From assembly GCF_009913435.1 (NCBI RefSeq), contig NZ_CP047895.1, forward strand, positions 2,302,501 to 2,366,500: a stretch of DNA of 64,000 bases. The letters are read 5' to 3'. The DNA is from Sphingomonas changnyeongensis (lineage in GTDB: Bacteria > Pseudomonadota > Alphaproteobacteria > Sphingomonadales > Sphingomonadaceae). The translations under genes and the position numbers were made by a program. Of the stretch, positions 44,239 to 52,835 are shown piece after piece. The notes below the pieces were generated by a model. That model saw nothing but the letters and a program-made list of their open reading frames with translations. It had not been told where the DNA came from and searched no databases. Every line of letters begins with the position of its first letter. Within the stretch, counting starts at the first letter, position 1.

Positions 44239-44756
44239 GCGGGAACGACCGGAATGGCCGGGGCCACCATCACCATCACGAAAACATGGTGCCGCCCGCG
44301 GCGATCGCGCTTGCCGGGGCGCTGATCGCCGCGTCCTTCGCGCTCGTCGTGTCGGTCAGGTCGAACCTGCTGCCGGCCGCCCCGACGGCGGCTGATCTGC
44401 GGGCCGCCAAGCATGTCGGGCTGGTGCGCGAACGGCTGCTGCGCTTTTCGGATACCGCCGCCGGCGAGGTGCTGGTCACCGATGCCGGCAATGGTCGCGA
44501 GGTCGCGCGCATCGGCCAGGAAGGCAGCGGCTTCATCCGCGGCGTGATGCGCGGTCTGGCGCGCGAGCGGCGCATGCACGGCCTGGATGCCAGCCGCCCG
44601 TTCCGCCTGTCGCTGTGGGACGACACCCAGCTGACTTTGGTCGATCTGGCGACCGGCCGGACGATCGAACTCAACGGCTTTGGCCACACCAACCGTGCGG
44701 CCTTTCTGCGGCTGATCGTGCCGGAGACCCAGGCCGTCCCCGGAGGGCCCCGCTGA
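44235..44756 (+). CDS. puhC: Photosynthetic complex assembly protein PuhC
   Basis: A 173-residue membrane protein with one N-terminal helix (about 18-41) preceded by a His-rich stretch, and a periplasmic domain. Blocks such as FSDTAAGEVLVTDAGNGREVARIGQEGSGFIRGVMRGLARERR identify PuhC, which supports reaction-centre/LH1 organisation. It overlaps puhB and the next small gene by a few bases. Confidence 0.92.
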   Translation: MSGNDRNGRGHHHHHENMVPPAAIALAGALIAASFALVVSVRSNLLPAAPTAADLRAAKHVGLVRERLLRFSDTAAGEVLVTDAGNGREVARIGQEGSGFIRGVMRGLARERRMHGLDASRPFRLSLWDDTQLTLVDLATGRTIELNGFGHTNRAAFLRLIVPETQAVPGGPR

Positions 44757-45049
44757 TGCTGTGGCGGCGCAACCGGTTCGATACACCCTGCACGATCGCG
44801 ATCGAGCAGAGCGAGGAGCATTTCCACGCCCATGTCGAGCTGGACGGCGATGTGCCGATCGGCCCGGGGGACAGGGTTCGGGTGCATGGCGCACCGATCC
44901 GGGTGCCGTTCGGCGCGCGGATCGAGATCCGCCGGATGGCGACCGTTGAAATCGCCGGCCCGCTGCGCCGGGCCTGGACCAAGATCAGGGCCAATTTCGA
45001 GCTGACCGAGCTTTACGAGGTCAGCTTCACTCCAGGGAGAATGCGATGA
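44756..45049 (+). CDS. 97-residue conserved-position protein between puhC and acsF
   Basis: A 97-residue protein, [18 protein letters not shown]..., rich in beta-strand-like segments with [32 protein letters not shown] and no membrane helix. It starts within the puhC stop (TGATG at 44754-44758) and its stop overlaps the acsF start by ATGA (45046-45049). A small gene (puhD) occupies a similar place in Rhodobacter, but I cannot confirm homology. Its coupling to acsF suggests a role in the cyclase step or in complex assembly. Confidence 0.8.
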   Translation: MLWRRNRFDTPCTIAIEQSEEHFHAHVELDGDVPIGPGDRVRVHGAPIRVPFGARIEIRRMATVEIAGPLRRAWTKIRANFELTELYEVSFTPGRMR

Positions 45050-46110
45050 ACGCGCCTGCCCGTCTCGGCACCAGCCAGGAAAGCCTCGAGCTCGCCCGCA
45101 CCGACACGATGCTGTCGCCGCGCTTCTACACCACCGATTATGCCGCACTCGACCGCATCGACGTGTCGCGGGTGCGCGGCGAGTGGGACGCGCTGATGGC
45201 GGAGATGGAGTCGGATCCCAACCGCTATCATTTCCGCCGTGCCGAGGAGTTTGACGGCATTCTCGACACGCTCGAACCAGAGCTGCGCAAGGAGTTCATC
45301 GACTTCCTGGTCAGCTCGCTGACCTCGGAGTTTTCCGGATGCATCCTTTACGCGGAAATCGCCAAAAGGGTGCAGAACCCTGATGTGAAGAAGCTGTTCA
45401 AAATGCTGTCGCGCGACGAAAGCCGCCATGCCGGTTTCATCAACGATACGCTGAAGGATGCCGGGCTGGGCGTGGATCTGAGCTTTCTGACCAAGACCAA
45501 GAAATACACCTATTTCCGGCCGAAGTTCATTTTCTACGCCGTCTATCTTTCGGAAAAGATCGGATATGCGCGCTACATCACCATTTTTCGCCAGCTGGCG
45601 CGCAAGCCGGAAAACCGGTTCCACCCGATTTTCAACTGGTTCGAGCAATGGTGCAATGACGAGTTCCGCCATGGCGAGGCCTTTGCCCTGCTGATGCGCG
45701 CCGATCCGAAACTGCTGACCGGATTGAACCGGCTGTGGATCCGCTTCTTCACCCTGTCGGTGTTCGCGACCATGTATGTGCGCGACCATAACAGGCCGGC
45801 CTTCCACAAGGCGCTGGGCGTCGATCCGAGCGATTATGATTTCGAGGTGTTCGGCATCACCACGGCGATCAGCCGCCAGGTGTTTCCGGTCACGCTGCCG
45901 GTCGACGATCCGCGGTTCCGGGCGCGGATGGAGGATCTGCGCCGTGCCGCCAATGCGATCGAGGCGGCCCGGGCGCGCGGCGGGGTCTCCGGTGCCATCG
46001 GGCGCGTGGCGGGCATGGCGCGGGCGGCGCGGGCCCTGATCGGCATGTATCTGATGCGGCCGGAAAAGAACGAACTGCCGGCCACCGTCCGCATGGCCCC
46101 GGCATGGTAA
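45046..46110 (+). CDS. acsF: Mg-protoporphyrin IX monomethyl ester (oxidative) cyclase
   Basis: AcsF is the diiron, oxygen-dependent enzyme that forms ring E of bacteriochlorophyll. The 354-residue protein has the diiron ligands in [36 protein letters not shown] and [18 protein letters not shown]. No anaerobic bchE lies in the window, which fits an aerobic phototroph. It overlaps puhE by seven bases. Confidence 0.97.
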   Translation: MNAPARLGTSQESLELARTDTMLSPRFYTTDYAALDRIDVSRVRGEWDALMAEMESDPNRYHFRRAEEFDGILDTLEPELRKEFIDFLVSSLTSEFSGCILYAEIAKRVQNPDVKKLFKMLSRDESRHAGFINDTLKDAGLGVDLSFLTKTKKYTYFRPKFIFYAVYLSEKIGYARYITIFRQLARKPENRFHPIFNWFEQWCNDEFRHGEAFALLMRADPKLLTGLNRLWIRFFTLSVFATMYVRDHNRPAFHKALGVDPSDYDFEVFGITTAISRQVFPVTLPVDDPRFRARMEDLRRAANAIEAARARGGVSGAIGRVAGMARAARALIGMYLMRPEKNELPATVRMAPAW

Positions 46111-46907
46111 CCTTCGCCGACCATATCGGGCCGGCCCTGGGCATGATCGTCGCCTGGTTCCTGAGCACCGGGCTGATCGCCTGGGCCGCGAACCGGGCGC
46201 CGCGCACCTTCGGGACCAGCCTGATTGTCGGCGGACTGGCCGGGCTGATCGGCCTTGGCGCAGTCATCTATGCGGGCGCGGGCAGCAGCCCGGCGGCCGC
46301 CTATCTGTCCTTTGCGGGGGCCCTCGCCATATGGGGCTGGCACGAACTTGCCTTCCTGACGGGTGCCTGTGCCGGCCCGCGCCGAGGGCCGGCATCGGGA
46401 GCGGACGGGCGCTGGGCACGCTTTGCCGAGGGATCGGCGGCGATCCTGCACCATGAAATCGCGCTGGCGCTGACGGCGCTGCTGCTGGTCGGCATCTGCT
46501 GGCAGCAGCCCAACCGCACCGGGGCCGAAGCCTTTGCGCTGCTGTTTCTTCTGCGGCTGAGCACCAAGATCAATCTGCATGTCGGGGTACCGAACTTCTC
46601 CGACGATCTGCTGCCGCCGCAAATGGCGTATCTGAAGACCTATTTCCGCCGTCGCCCCTTTGGCGCGGTGCTGGCCGTCTCGATCCTGGGCACGGTGGCA
46701 CTGGCCGGATGGCTGGGTTGGCGCGCGGCCGGGCTTGAACCCGGCAGCGGCGCGGCGACGGGCGCAAGCCTGGTGTTCGCGCTGGCGGCGCTGGGTGCGC
46801 TTGAACACATGTTTCTGGGCCTGCCGCTTCGCGACGGCGCCCTGTGGCGCTGGGCGATACCTGCCCAGTCGCCTGATCGGATAAGGGGAGGCGGTTATGG
46901 ATTATGA
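46104..46907 (+). CDS. puhE: Photosynthetic complex assembly protein PuhE (DUF3623)
   Basis: A 267-residue membrane protein with about seven hydrophobic helices. The blocks [41 protein letters not shown] and [39 protein letters not shown] are typical of PuhE, which affects bacteriochlorophyll synthesis and complex assembly. It overlaps the hemA start by 11 bp. Confidence 0.93.
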   Translation: MVTFADHIGPALGMIVAWFLSTGLIAWAANRAPRTFGTSLIVGGLAGLIGLGAVIYAGAGSSPAAAYLSFAGALAIWGWHELAFLTGACAGPRRGPASGADGRWARFAEGSAAILHHEIALALTALLLVGICWQQPNRTGAEAFALLFLLRLSTKINLHVGVPNFSDDLLPPQMAYLKTYFRRRPFGAVLAVSILGTVALAGWLGWRAAGLEPGSGAATGASLVFALAALGALEHMFLGLPLRDGALWRWAIPAQSPDRIRGGGYGL

Positions 46908-48117
46908 AGCGTTCTTCACTGGCGAACTCGACTCGCTTCGGCAGGAAGGGCGCTACCGCATCTTCGCCGAGCTGGAGCGGCGGCGCGGGGCCTTTCCGCG
47001 CGCGACGCACCATATCGAAGGCGACCTGCGCGATGTGACCGTCTGGTGCTCCAATGACTATCTGGGCATGGGCCAGCATCCCAAGGTGCTGGGGGCGATG
47101 CATGAAACGCTCGACCGCTGCGGCGCGGGCGCGGGCGGCACGCGCAACATCTCCGGCACCACCCACCAGCATGCGCAGCTGGAAGCCGAACTCGCCGATC
47201 TGCACGGCAAGGAAGCGGCACTGCTGTTCACCTCCGGCTATGTGTCCAACTGGGCGGCGCTCAGCACGCTGGCGGCGCGGCTGCCCGACTGTGTCGTGCT
47301 GTCGGATGCCGGCAATCACGCCTCGATGATCGAAGGGATCCGCCACAGCCGCGCCGAATGCCAGGTGTTCGCGCACAATGACTGGCGCGATCTCGACCGG
47401 CGACTGACGGCGATCGGCCCGGACCGGGCCAAGCTGGTCGCGTTCGAAAGCGTCTATTCGATGGACGGCGACATCGCGCCCATCGCCGAGATCCTCGACG
47501 TGTGCGAGGCGCATGGCGCGATGTCGTATATCGACGAAGTCCATGCGGTCGGGCTCTATGGCCCGCGCGGCGGCGGCGTTGCCGAGCGCGAAGGGCTGAT
47601 GGACCGGATCACGGTGATCGAAGGGACGCTGGGCAAGGCCTATGGCGTCATGGGCGGTTATATCGCCGGGTCGAACGCGGTGTGCGATTTCGTCCGCAGC
47701 TTTGCCTCGGGCTTCATCTTCACCACCGCCCTGCCTCCCGCGCTGGCGGCGGGCGCGACCGCCAGCATCCGCCATCTGAAGGACAGCAATGCCGAGCGCG
47801 AGGCGCACCGCGACCGGGTGGCAACCGTCCGCGCGCGGCTGAAGGCGGCGGGCATCCCGATGCTCGACAATCCGAGCCATATCATCCCGGTGATGGTCGG
47901 CGATCCGCGCCACTGCAAACAGATCAGCGACTGGCTGCTCGAACACCACGCCATCTATGTCCAGCCGATCAACTACCCGACCGTGCCGCGCGGCACAGAG
48001 CGGCTGCGCATCACGCCGTCGCCGGTCCATAGCGACGGCGACATCGACCGGCTGGTCGAGGCACTGAGCGAATGCTGGTCGCGCTGCGCGCTCAGCCGGG
48101 TGCCGGCCGCCGCCTGA
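46897..48117 (+). CDS. hemA: 5-aminolevulinate synthase
   Basis: HemA condenses glycine and succinyl-CoA to 5-aminolevulinate, the first step of tetrapyrrole synthesis in alphaproteobacteria. The 406-residue PLP enzyme begins [28 protein letters not shown], has [45 protein letters not shown] and the PLP-lysine motif [17 protein letters not shown]. It closes the rightward series; a long hairpin follows at 48158-48196. Confidence 0.97.
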   Translation: MDYEAFFTGELDSLRQEGRYRIFAELERRRGAFPRATHHIEGDLRDVTVWCSNDYLGMGQHPKVLGAMHETLDRCGAGAGGTRNISGTTHQHAQLEAELADLHGKEAALLFTSGYVSNWAALSTLAARLPDCVVLSDAGNHASMIEGIRHSRAECQVFAHNDWRDLDRRLTAIGPDRAKLVAFESVYSMDGDIAPIAEILDVCEAHGAMSYIDEVHAVGLYGPRGGGVAEREGLMDRITVIEGTLGKAYGVMGGYIAGSNAVCDFVRSFASGFIFTTALPPALAAGATASIRHLKDSNAEREAHRDRVATVRARLKAAGIPMLDNPSHIIPVMVGDPRHCKQISDWLLEHHAIYVQPINYPTVPRGTERLRITPSPVHSDGDIDRLVEALSECWSRCALSRVPAAA

Positions 48118-48157
48118 CCGGGGCCGGGAAGCCCCACCTTCCCGCGCTTCGCAAGAT

Positions 48158-48196
48158 TAGAGCGGCCGATCCGATAGCATCGGGTCGGCCGCTCTA
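48158..48196. terminator. Long hairpin after hemA
   Basis: An 18-bp stem with a three-base loop: TAGAGCGGCCGA (48158-48169) pairs with TCGGCCGCTCTA (48185-48196), and the inner CCGAT pairs with ATCGG around a T/G mismatch. It lies 41 bp beyond hemA. A run of eight T's occurs 17 bases later, too far for a standard intrinsic terminator, but this is the likely end of the bchF-hemA transcript. Confidence 0.55.
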
Positions 48197-48250
48197 TCCA
48201 TTTGGGCTGCGATGTTTTTTTTGGAATCGCGGGGTGCCCCGACCGGGCCT

Positions 48251-48327
48251 GGAAACCGCTCTAATTTGTTGGTTTGCCGCGTTTTCCGAACCGTCAGGTG
48301 AGTCCACCTGACGGGAAACCGCTCTAG
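48251..48327. repeat. Paired GGAAACCGCTCTA repeats with hairpin
   Basis: GGAAACCGCTCTAA (48251-48264) and GGAAACCGCTCTAG (48314-48327) are direct copies flanking a perfect 10-bp hairpin, CCGTCAGGTG-AGTC-CACCTGACGG (48291-48314). ATTAGAGCGG at 48156-48165 is the inverted form of the first copy. This looks like a dispersed intergenic repeat (REP-like). The second copy contains the stop codon of the HNH gene. Confidence 0.55.
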
Positions 48328-48593
48328 CGCCGCCGGGTCCGCGTGGGCGCGTGGAAATCGGGCGGCTTGTCGGCGATCCAGCGCAGGAAGCGGGCGATTT
48401 CCGGATCGCCGGCGATTGGCGTGCGGTCTGCCCCGATGCGGGCGAGCTGCACATTCGAAAAACGGGCGTGGATCGTGTGGTGGCAGATCGGGTGCAGCGC
48501 GACCACCTCGCGCCCGCCCCGGCTGCGCGGGATCGGATGATGCCATTCGCGGCGCGCGCCGATCGGCCGCCCGCATAGCCAGCATGCACTCAT
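48324..48593 (-). CDS. Small HNH-type nuclease-like protein
   Basis: An 89-residue HNH-fold protein. It has a Cys pair CWLCG near the start, REWHHPIPRSRGGREVVALHPICHHTIH with the HH, N-like and H positions of the HNH motif, and a C-terminal basic tail. Small HNH proteins of this kind are common in alphaproteobacteria, but the function is not established; it may be an endonuclease or a zinc-binding protein. It lies alone between the bchF-hemA series and the puf operon, so it interrupts two photosynthesis units. Confidence 0.75.
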   Translation of the reverse strand: MSACWLCGRPIGARREWHHPIPRSRGGREVVALHPICHHTIHARFSNVQLARIGADRTPIAGDPEIARFLRWIADKPPDFHAPTRTRRR

Positions 48594-48624
48594 CGGCCCT
48601 GCCTGCCGCAGGCCTGCGCCTGTG

Positions 48625-48706
48625 AAAAGGGCCTCGCTCCAAGGGGGGAAGAGCGAGGCCCGATCCGGGTATGCCGGCGAACGGGAGGGGAAAACCCGTC
48701 CGACAC
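48625..48706 (-). ncRNA. Candidate small RNA with two C-rich hairpin loops
   Basis: On the minus strand a TATGAT hexamer (48718-48713) could be a -10 box, with transcription starting near 48706. The RNA would fold into hairpin 1 (48695-48702 with 48678-48685, loop UUUUCCCCU) and hairpin 2 (11-bp perfect stem, 48651-48661 with 48629-48639, loop rich in C and U) followed by UUUU at 48628-48625, an intrinsic terminator. No protein gene on this strand ends here: HNH starts beyond it and pufC ends at its own terminator. No clear -35 box is seen. The rest of 48707-49126 shows nothing I can name. Confidence 0.45.
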
Positions 48707-49126
48707 CCTTTTATCATAGAGGATTGTCGTGCCGCTGTGTCGGCTGCGGCCCGATTTTGTCGCCGATTGTCGCAGTTGGTGGACGGAACCCGTGTGTGGC
48801 AGAGCCATGCCCCCGCGCATGACCAGCTGCCAGCTCGAGCCCGCGCTTGCGTTGTTCGCGCCGATCGCAGGCGTGGCGTTTGCGGCGATCGCCCTTGCCC
48901 GCGGCCTCGGACGGCCGGGCATCGGCATCCCATCGACACGCTGCCAAGCCGGGATGACGAGCCGCGCTGGCCGGAACCACGCCATGCGGCCATCAACTCC
49001 AGCCACGGATCGATCCGCAGCGCCGATCCACCCGCGTGACCGGGCCTCTGACGAGATGGCGGAAGCAGGCGGGCCAAGAGGCACGCGGGGCCGAGACGCT
49101 GCGCGCCGGATCAACTGTCGCCAGAT

Positions 49127-49161
49127 AAAAAAGGTCACCCCGGACAGGGTCCGGAGTGACC
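49127..49161 (-). terminator. Intrinsic terminator of the puf operon
   Basis: On the minus strand GGTCACTCCGGA pairs with TCCGGGGTGACC (49150-49161 with 49133-49144, one G-U pair), followed by six T's at 49132-49127. It lies just beyond pufC, a standard Rho-independent terminator for the bchC-bchZ-puf transcript. Confidence 0.85.
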
Positions 49162-49166
49162 AAGGC

Positions 49167-50258
49167 CTACGCCTGGCTGCGGGCGTTACTGAGCGGCAGG
49201 CGCTTCGGTTGCGGTCTCAGCCGGCGCCGGCGCCGCCGCTTCCGGGCGGGCGGTGGTCCGGCGGCTGCGATCCGCAGATAGGGATAATCGGCAATCATGC
49301 TCTGCCCGCCGAGCGGCTTGGGCAGGCCCTGATGGCAGGTCAGGCAGTTGACCTTGTAAGGATCGCCCAGCGGGCCCTTGCGGTTGGCCGGGAACACCGC
49401 CTGAAGCGGCGAAATATAGCCATGGTTGATGTCGCGGACCATGCGGATGCCGTACCAGGCGGTCGCGCGCTGCGCCCGGCTGAGCGGCCAGGACCGGAAG
49501 GACTGGCTGTTGTGACAATAGGTGCAGTTGACGCCGAGCGCCGAGGACAGGTGCATCATGATGCCATAGGTGTCTTCGGCATTGCGGGTCCCGACCCCGG
49601 GGTTCCAGCCCGGATAAGCGCTGGATGAGGCCACGCGCGCATCCTTTGGATTGGACGAGAGATACTCCTCGAACGACCGGTTGGGCAGCGAGGCATAGGC
49701 AACATCGACATCGGCGCTGTTCTGGCCGCGCTTGTTGCCGCGGATGGTCGAGGGATCGTCAACCGGCTTGCGCGCCCACACATTGGCCGGCACCGGCTGG
49801 CCGCGGTGGCAGGTATAGCAGGTGACGCCGGTCTGCTTGACGTGCGGCGACCAGGCGGCGTTGATCTTCAGGTTCATCTGCAGCATCCGCCGGGCGACGA
49901 CCTTGGTGTAGATCTCGTCCGACGCCATGTTTTCCGGATTGTGGCAGTAGTTGCAGCCCTGTTCCGGCGACACCCACTGGGTGATCGATGCCATCAGATG
50001 GTTGAAGCGTTCCGCCGAGAGGCCGCCGAGCACCTGAACATTCTCATAGACTTCGGATGCCTTGGGCCCTTCGTCCGCAGGGAGCGGATAGGGCGGCGGG
50101 GGAATGGTCCCCGCCGGTTTGATATTGTCGGTGTCGATGACCTGGGCGAGGCCCGCGCCACGATAGCCGGTCTGTTCGATCTTCTTCGGGCCCAGTTCAC
50201 ATCCGGCAAGAGCCATCAGCGCTGGGATGCCGGCGACAAGGACGAGGTGACGGTTCAT
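49167..50258 (-). CDS. pufC: Reaction-centre tetraheme cytochrome c subunit, 3' end frameshifted as assembled
   Basis: PufC donates electrons to the reaction-centre special pair from the periplasmic side. The 363-residue read has a lipobox signal peptide (ALAGC, Cys20) and four heme motifs: CNYCH, CYTCH, CTYCH and CLTCH, in normal order. The last ~25 residues read as a strongly basic Arg-rich tail. One added base near 49257-49262 replaces it with an Ala/Pro/Glu tail ending AETATEAPAAQ at a TAA (49186-49188), 357 residues, which is far more plausible for a periplasmic protein. It overlaps none of its neighbours and ends the puf operon. Confidence 0.92.
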   Translation of the reverse strand: MNRHLVLVAGIPALMALAGCELGPKKIEQTGYRGAGLAQVIDTDNIKPAGTIPPPPYPLPADEGPKASEVYENVQVLGGLSAERFNHLMASITQWVSPEQGCNYCHNPENMASDEIYTKVVARRMLQMNLKINAAWSPHVKQTGVTCYTCHRGQPVPANVWARKPVDDPSTIRGNKRGQNSADVDVAYASLPNRSFEEYLSSNPKDARVASSSAYPGWNPGVGTRNAEDTYGIMMHLSSALGVNCTYCHNSQSFRSWPLSRAQRATAWYGIRMVRDINHGYISPLQAVFPANRKGPLGDPYKVNCLTCHQGLPKPLGGQSMIADYPYLRIAAAGPPPARKRRRRRRLRPQPKRLPLSNARSQA

Positions 50259-50272
50259 AGCGCGGTCCTCGC

Positions 50273-51277
50273 TTAGAGTGCGGCCGGGGCGGCCGGCGGA
50301 GTTTCCATCGGCACCGGCGGCAGCGTCGCCGGATCGATGGTGCCGCTGTCGGGATAAGACGGGGCATAATGATGCTCGACCGCCCACAGATACCAATTGT
50401 CGACCACGGTGCCGGTCAGCAGGATGCCGATCCCGCCGGTCAGCGTGGTCAGCACCGCAAACCACCAGGCCCAGCGATGGATGGATTCCATGTTGGCATT
50501 GAAGCCCATGGTCCAGCGCCAGAACAATGCGCCGCGTTCGGTGGCGGTGCCACGGTCGGTGATCTGCTCGATCTCGCGCTCGGCCCCGTAACGGGCGGTG
50601 GCGAGGATCGTCGCGCCGTGCATCGCAAACAGCAGCGTCGAGCCATAGAGGAAGACGATCGAGAGACAATGGAACGGATTGTAGAACAGGTTCCCGTACC
50701 GGATCGAAAACGCAGCCGTCCAGTCAAGGTGCGGGAAGATGCCGAACGGCACCGCTTCGGACCAGCTGCCCATCAGCGCGGGGCGGATGAAGCCGAGCAC
50801 CAGATAAAGCCAGATCGCACTCGCAAACGCCCATGGAATATGCGTTCCCATGCCAAGCGCCTTTGCCCGCATGAAGGTGCGCAGCCACCAGAGCATGATC
50901 GACGCGGTCAGAAAGAAGCCCGCCAGGATCCACCACCCGCCCTGGGCAAGGGGCACAAAGGGCGAAAAGCCCCATTCCGGCCCCGGCGGCTCGAGCGCGA
51001 GCCAGGGCAGCTGGCGAACGAACTCGACCGGGCTCCAGTTGACCGAGGCGGCCATGTTGAGCCCGATGATCTCGATGGCCAGAAAGCCGCACAGCAGCGA
51101 GGCAAGACCGAGCTTGCCCAGATAGAATGGCCCGATCTGGGCCGCACCCAGCTTGCCCATCCAATAGTTGAAACCGCCCTTGCCGAGGCGCGGATCATTC
51201 CCGGCCGGCAGCGGCACCCCATATTCGGGGGCCGTGCGCAGCTGGATTTCGTTGAACAGCGAATAATAGCGGGACAT
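50273..51277 (-). CDS. pufM: Photosynthetic reaction centre subunit M
   Basis: PufM is one of two core reaction-centre proteins, binding bacteriochlorophyll, bacteriopheophytin, quinone and the non-heme iron with PufL. The 334-residue protein has about five membrane helices. [70 protein letters not shown] and the [15 protein letters not shown] iron-ligand region are conserved. It follows pufL by 13 bp and precedes pufC. Confidence 0.97.
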   Translation of the reverse strand: MSRYYSLFNEIQLRTAPEYGVPLPAGNDPRLGKGGFNYWMGKLGAAQIGPFYLGKLGLASLLCGFLAIEIIGLNMAASVNWSPVEFVRQLPWLALEPPGPEWGFSPFVPLAQGGWWILAGFFLTASIMLWWLRTFMRAKALGMGTHIPWAFASAIWLYLVLGFIRPALMGSWSEAVPFGIFPHLDWTAAFSIRYGNLFYNPFHCLSIVFLYGSTLLFAMHGATILATARYGAEREIEQITDRGTATERGALFWRWTMGFNANMESIHRWAWWFAVLTTLTGGIGILLTGTVVDNWYLWAVEHHYAPSYPDSGTIDPATLPPVPMETPPAAPAAL

Positions 51278-51290
51278 GGCGCGTGCCTCC

Positions 51291-52115
51291 TCAGGACCAG
51301 ATCGGCAGGTTGAGCCACCAGGTCCACCATTCGGGCCAGCCGCGGGTCCAGAACGGTCCGGAGATCACGATGCACACCGCGCTCCAGAAGCCCGCATTGA
51401 GCGCGAGCAGCAGCCCGACGCGGTGGATGCCCATCGTGCCGACCGAATAGCCGATCAGGTCGCGGAAGAATGTATCTTCATATTCCGGCGTCTTGACGGT
51501 GCCGCCCTTGGGCGGGTTCGTCGCGGACAGCACCAGCCCGCCATGCATGGCGAGCGCGAGCGTGGTGGTGAAGAAGAACGACACCGCCAGCATGTGCGCC
51601 GGGTTATAGTGGAAGTGGAGATACTGATAGCCGGTGTTCGACACCCAATCGAGATGGCTGAAGATGCCATAGGGGAAGCCATGCCCCCATGCACCAAGCA
51701 GCATCGGCCGGATGACGACCAGCGTCACATAGGCGAAGATCGCCATGCCGAAGGCGATGGGCACATGATAGCCCATGCCGAGCTTGCGGCAGATCTCGAC
51801 CTCGCGGAGCGCCCAGCTGACGAATGCGCCGATCGCGCAGACGGTGATGATCTGCCAGAACCCGCCTTCGCGCAGCGGCGCGAGCGCCAGGCCGTACGAC
51901 AGATCGGGCGGCTCGATCGAGATCAGCCACGGGTTCCAGGTCGGCCCCAGCGAGGCCGCATACAGGATCAGCCCGGTGCCGAGCAGCGAGAAGAACGCCG
52001 CAGTGACCCCGAAGAACCCGACATAAAACGGGCCCACCCAGAAGTCGAACAGGTCGCCCCCGATGAGCGTCCCGCCACGGACGCGGTACTTTCGTTCATA
52101 GCTCAAGAGCGCCAT
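51291..52115 (-). CDS. pufL: Photosynthetic reaction centre subunit L
   Basis: PufL is the partner core subunit. The 274-residue protein begins [36 protein letters not shown] and has [70 protein letters not shown], with the expected His ligands, and the [18 protein letters not shown] region. It is separated from pufA by 135 bp holding two strong hairpins. Confidence 0.97.
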   Translation of the reverse strand: MALLSYERKYRVRGGTLIGGDLFDFWVGPFYVGFFGVTAAFFSLLGTGLILYAASLGPTWNPWLISIEPPDLSYGLALAPLREGGFWQIITVCAIGAFVSWALREVEICRKLGMGYHVPIAFGMAIFAYVTLVVIRPMLLGAWGHGFPYGIFSHLDWVSNTGYQYLHFHYNPAHMLAVSFFFTTTLALAMHGGLVLSATNPPKGGTVKTPEYEDTFFRDLIGYSVGTMGIHRVGLLLALNAGFWSAVCIVISGPFWTRGWPEWWTWWLNLPIWS

Positions 52116-52183
52116 GACTTAACCCCTCCCCTGCCTGCTGGCGGGCATGCATGCGATGAATAGCCCCGATTTCTCGGGCCGGT

Positions 52184-52240
52184 CAGCCGGCCGGTCGGAC
52201 CGGCCGGCTGGGACGGGACAGGCCGGAGCCGTCCCGTCCC
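52184..52240 (-). promoter_or_regulatory. Two intercistronic hairpins between pufA and pufL
   Basis: Hairpin 1 is a 12-bp stem with a CGG loop (52184-52195 with 52199-52210). Hairpin 2 is a perfect 10-bp stem (52210-52219 with 52231-52240). In Rhodobacter, hairpins at this place protect the upstream pufBA mRNA from decay, giving more LH1 than reaction-centre protein. The same role is likely here by position. Confidence 0.7.
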
Positions 52241-52250
52241 GACGAGCGGA

Positions 52251-52439
52251 TCAGGGTGTTGCCTGATCCGTCGCAGCCGGCGCCGTTGCCACGGCGGCCG
52301 CCTTCTTCGGTCCATCGAGCCAGTTGAACCGGTCCGTGCTGAGCAGGATGAAATGGATCAGCAGCGCGAGCACGAACAGGAACACGGCAAGTGCGACCAG
52401 CGTCCGTCGCGGGTCGAAAATCAGCCAGATTCTCCACAT
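52251..52439 (-). CDS. pufA: Light-harvesting complex 1 alpha subunit
   Basis: PufA is the LH1 alpha polypeptide. The 62-residue protein has the charged N-terminus [14 protein letters not shown], a single helix [21 protein letters not shown] with the bacteriochlorophyll-ligand His, and an Ala-rich tail. It lies 14 bp after pufB in the order pufB-pufA-pufL-pufM-pufC. Confidence 0.95.
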   Translation of the reverse strand: MWRIWLIFDPRRTLVALAVFLFVLALLIHFILLSTDRFNWLDGPKKAAAVATAPAATDQATP

Positions 52440-52453
52440 GTCTCGTCCTCCCC

Positions 52454-52687
52454 TCAGGCCATCAGGCTGGTGATGGCGGTGCTGGCGAAATCCACGCCAG
52501 TCTGCAGCGCCGCATAACCGTCAGGCCCCGGGATCCACGGCCGCCACATCCAGGCAAGGAAGTGGGCGACGATGGCCACCAGCGTGAACAGGATGAAGCT
52601 GCTGACAAACAGTTTGTGGAATTCCTTCGCTTCGTCTGGGGTGAGATAGGTCCCCGGACCGAAGCGATCGTCTCTGGTATCGCTCAT
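52454..52687 (-). CDS. pufB: Light-harvesting complex 1 beta subunit
   Basis: PufB is the LH1 beta polypeptide, 77 residues. [41 protein letters not shown] contains the conserved His that ligates bacteriochlorophyll and the membrane helix. Its C-terminus is about 20 residues longer than usual ([24 protein letters not shown]). I chose the ATG at 52687; the longer open frame to 52864 overlaps the end of bchZ and lacks similarity. Confidence 0.93.
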   Translation of the reverse strand: MSDTRDDRFGPGTYLTPDEAKEFHKLFVSSFILFTLVAIVAHFLAWMWRPWIPGPDGYAALQTGVDFASTAITSLMA

Positions 52688-52747
52688 GCTTCCGTCTCCA
52701 ATCTGCCCGGCCGGTAACAATGCGGCGCGAACGCCTCCGGGCGACCT

Positions 52748-52772
52748 CCGCACGACGCCAGTCGCCGTGCGG
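52748..52772 (-). other. Hairpin in the bchZ-pufB spacer
   Basis: CCGCACG pairs with CGTGCGG (52748-52754 with 52766-52772), and CG with CG inside one A/C mismatch. The 148-bp space between bchZ and pufB has no pufQ-like ORF. The hairpin could shape the 5' end of processed puf mRNA; this is inference. Confidence 0.35.
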
Positions 52773-52835
52773 ATCCATGCTCCCCGCCCGATCCCGGCGC
52801 GCAGCCGGCACAGACGAAGGAAAAGGGTGAAATGC

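Noticed and set aside
48590..49138. A 182-codon minus-strand ORF between HNH and pufC
   Set aside because: Composition is unlike a protein, it has no ribosome site, and it would read through the candidate small-RNA hairpins.
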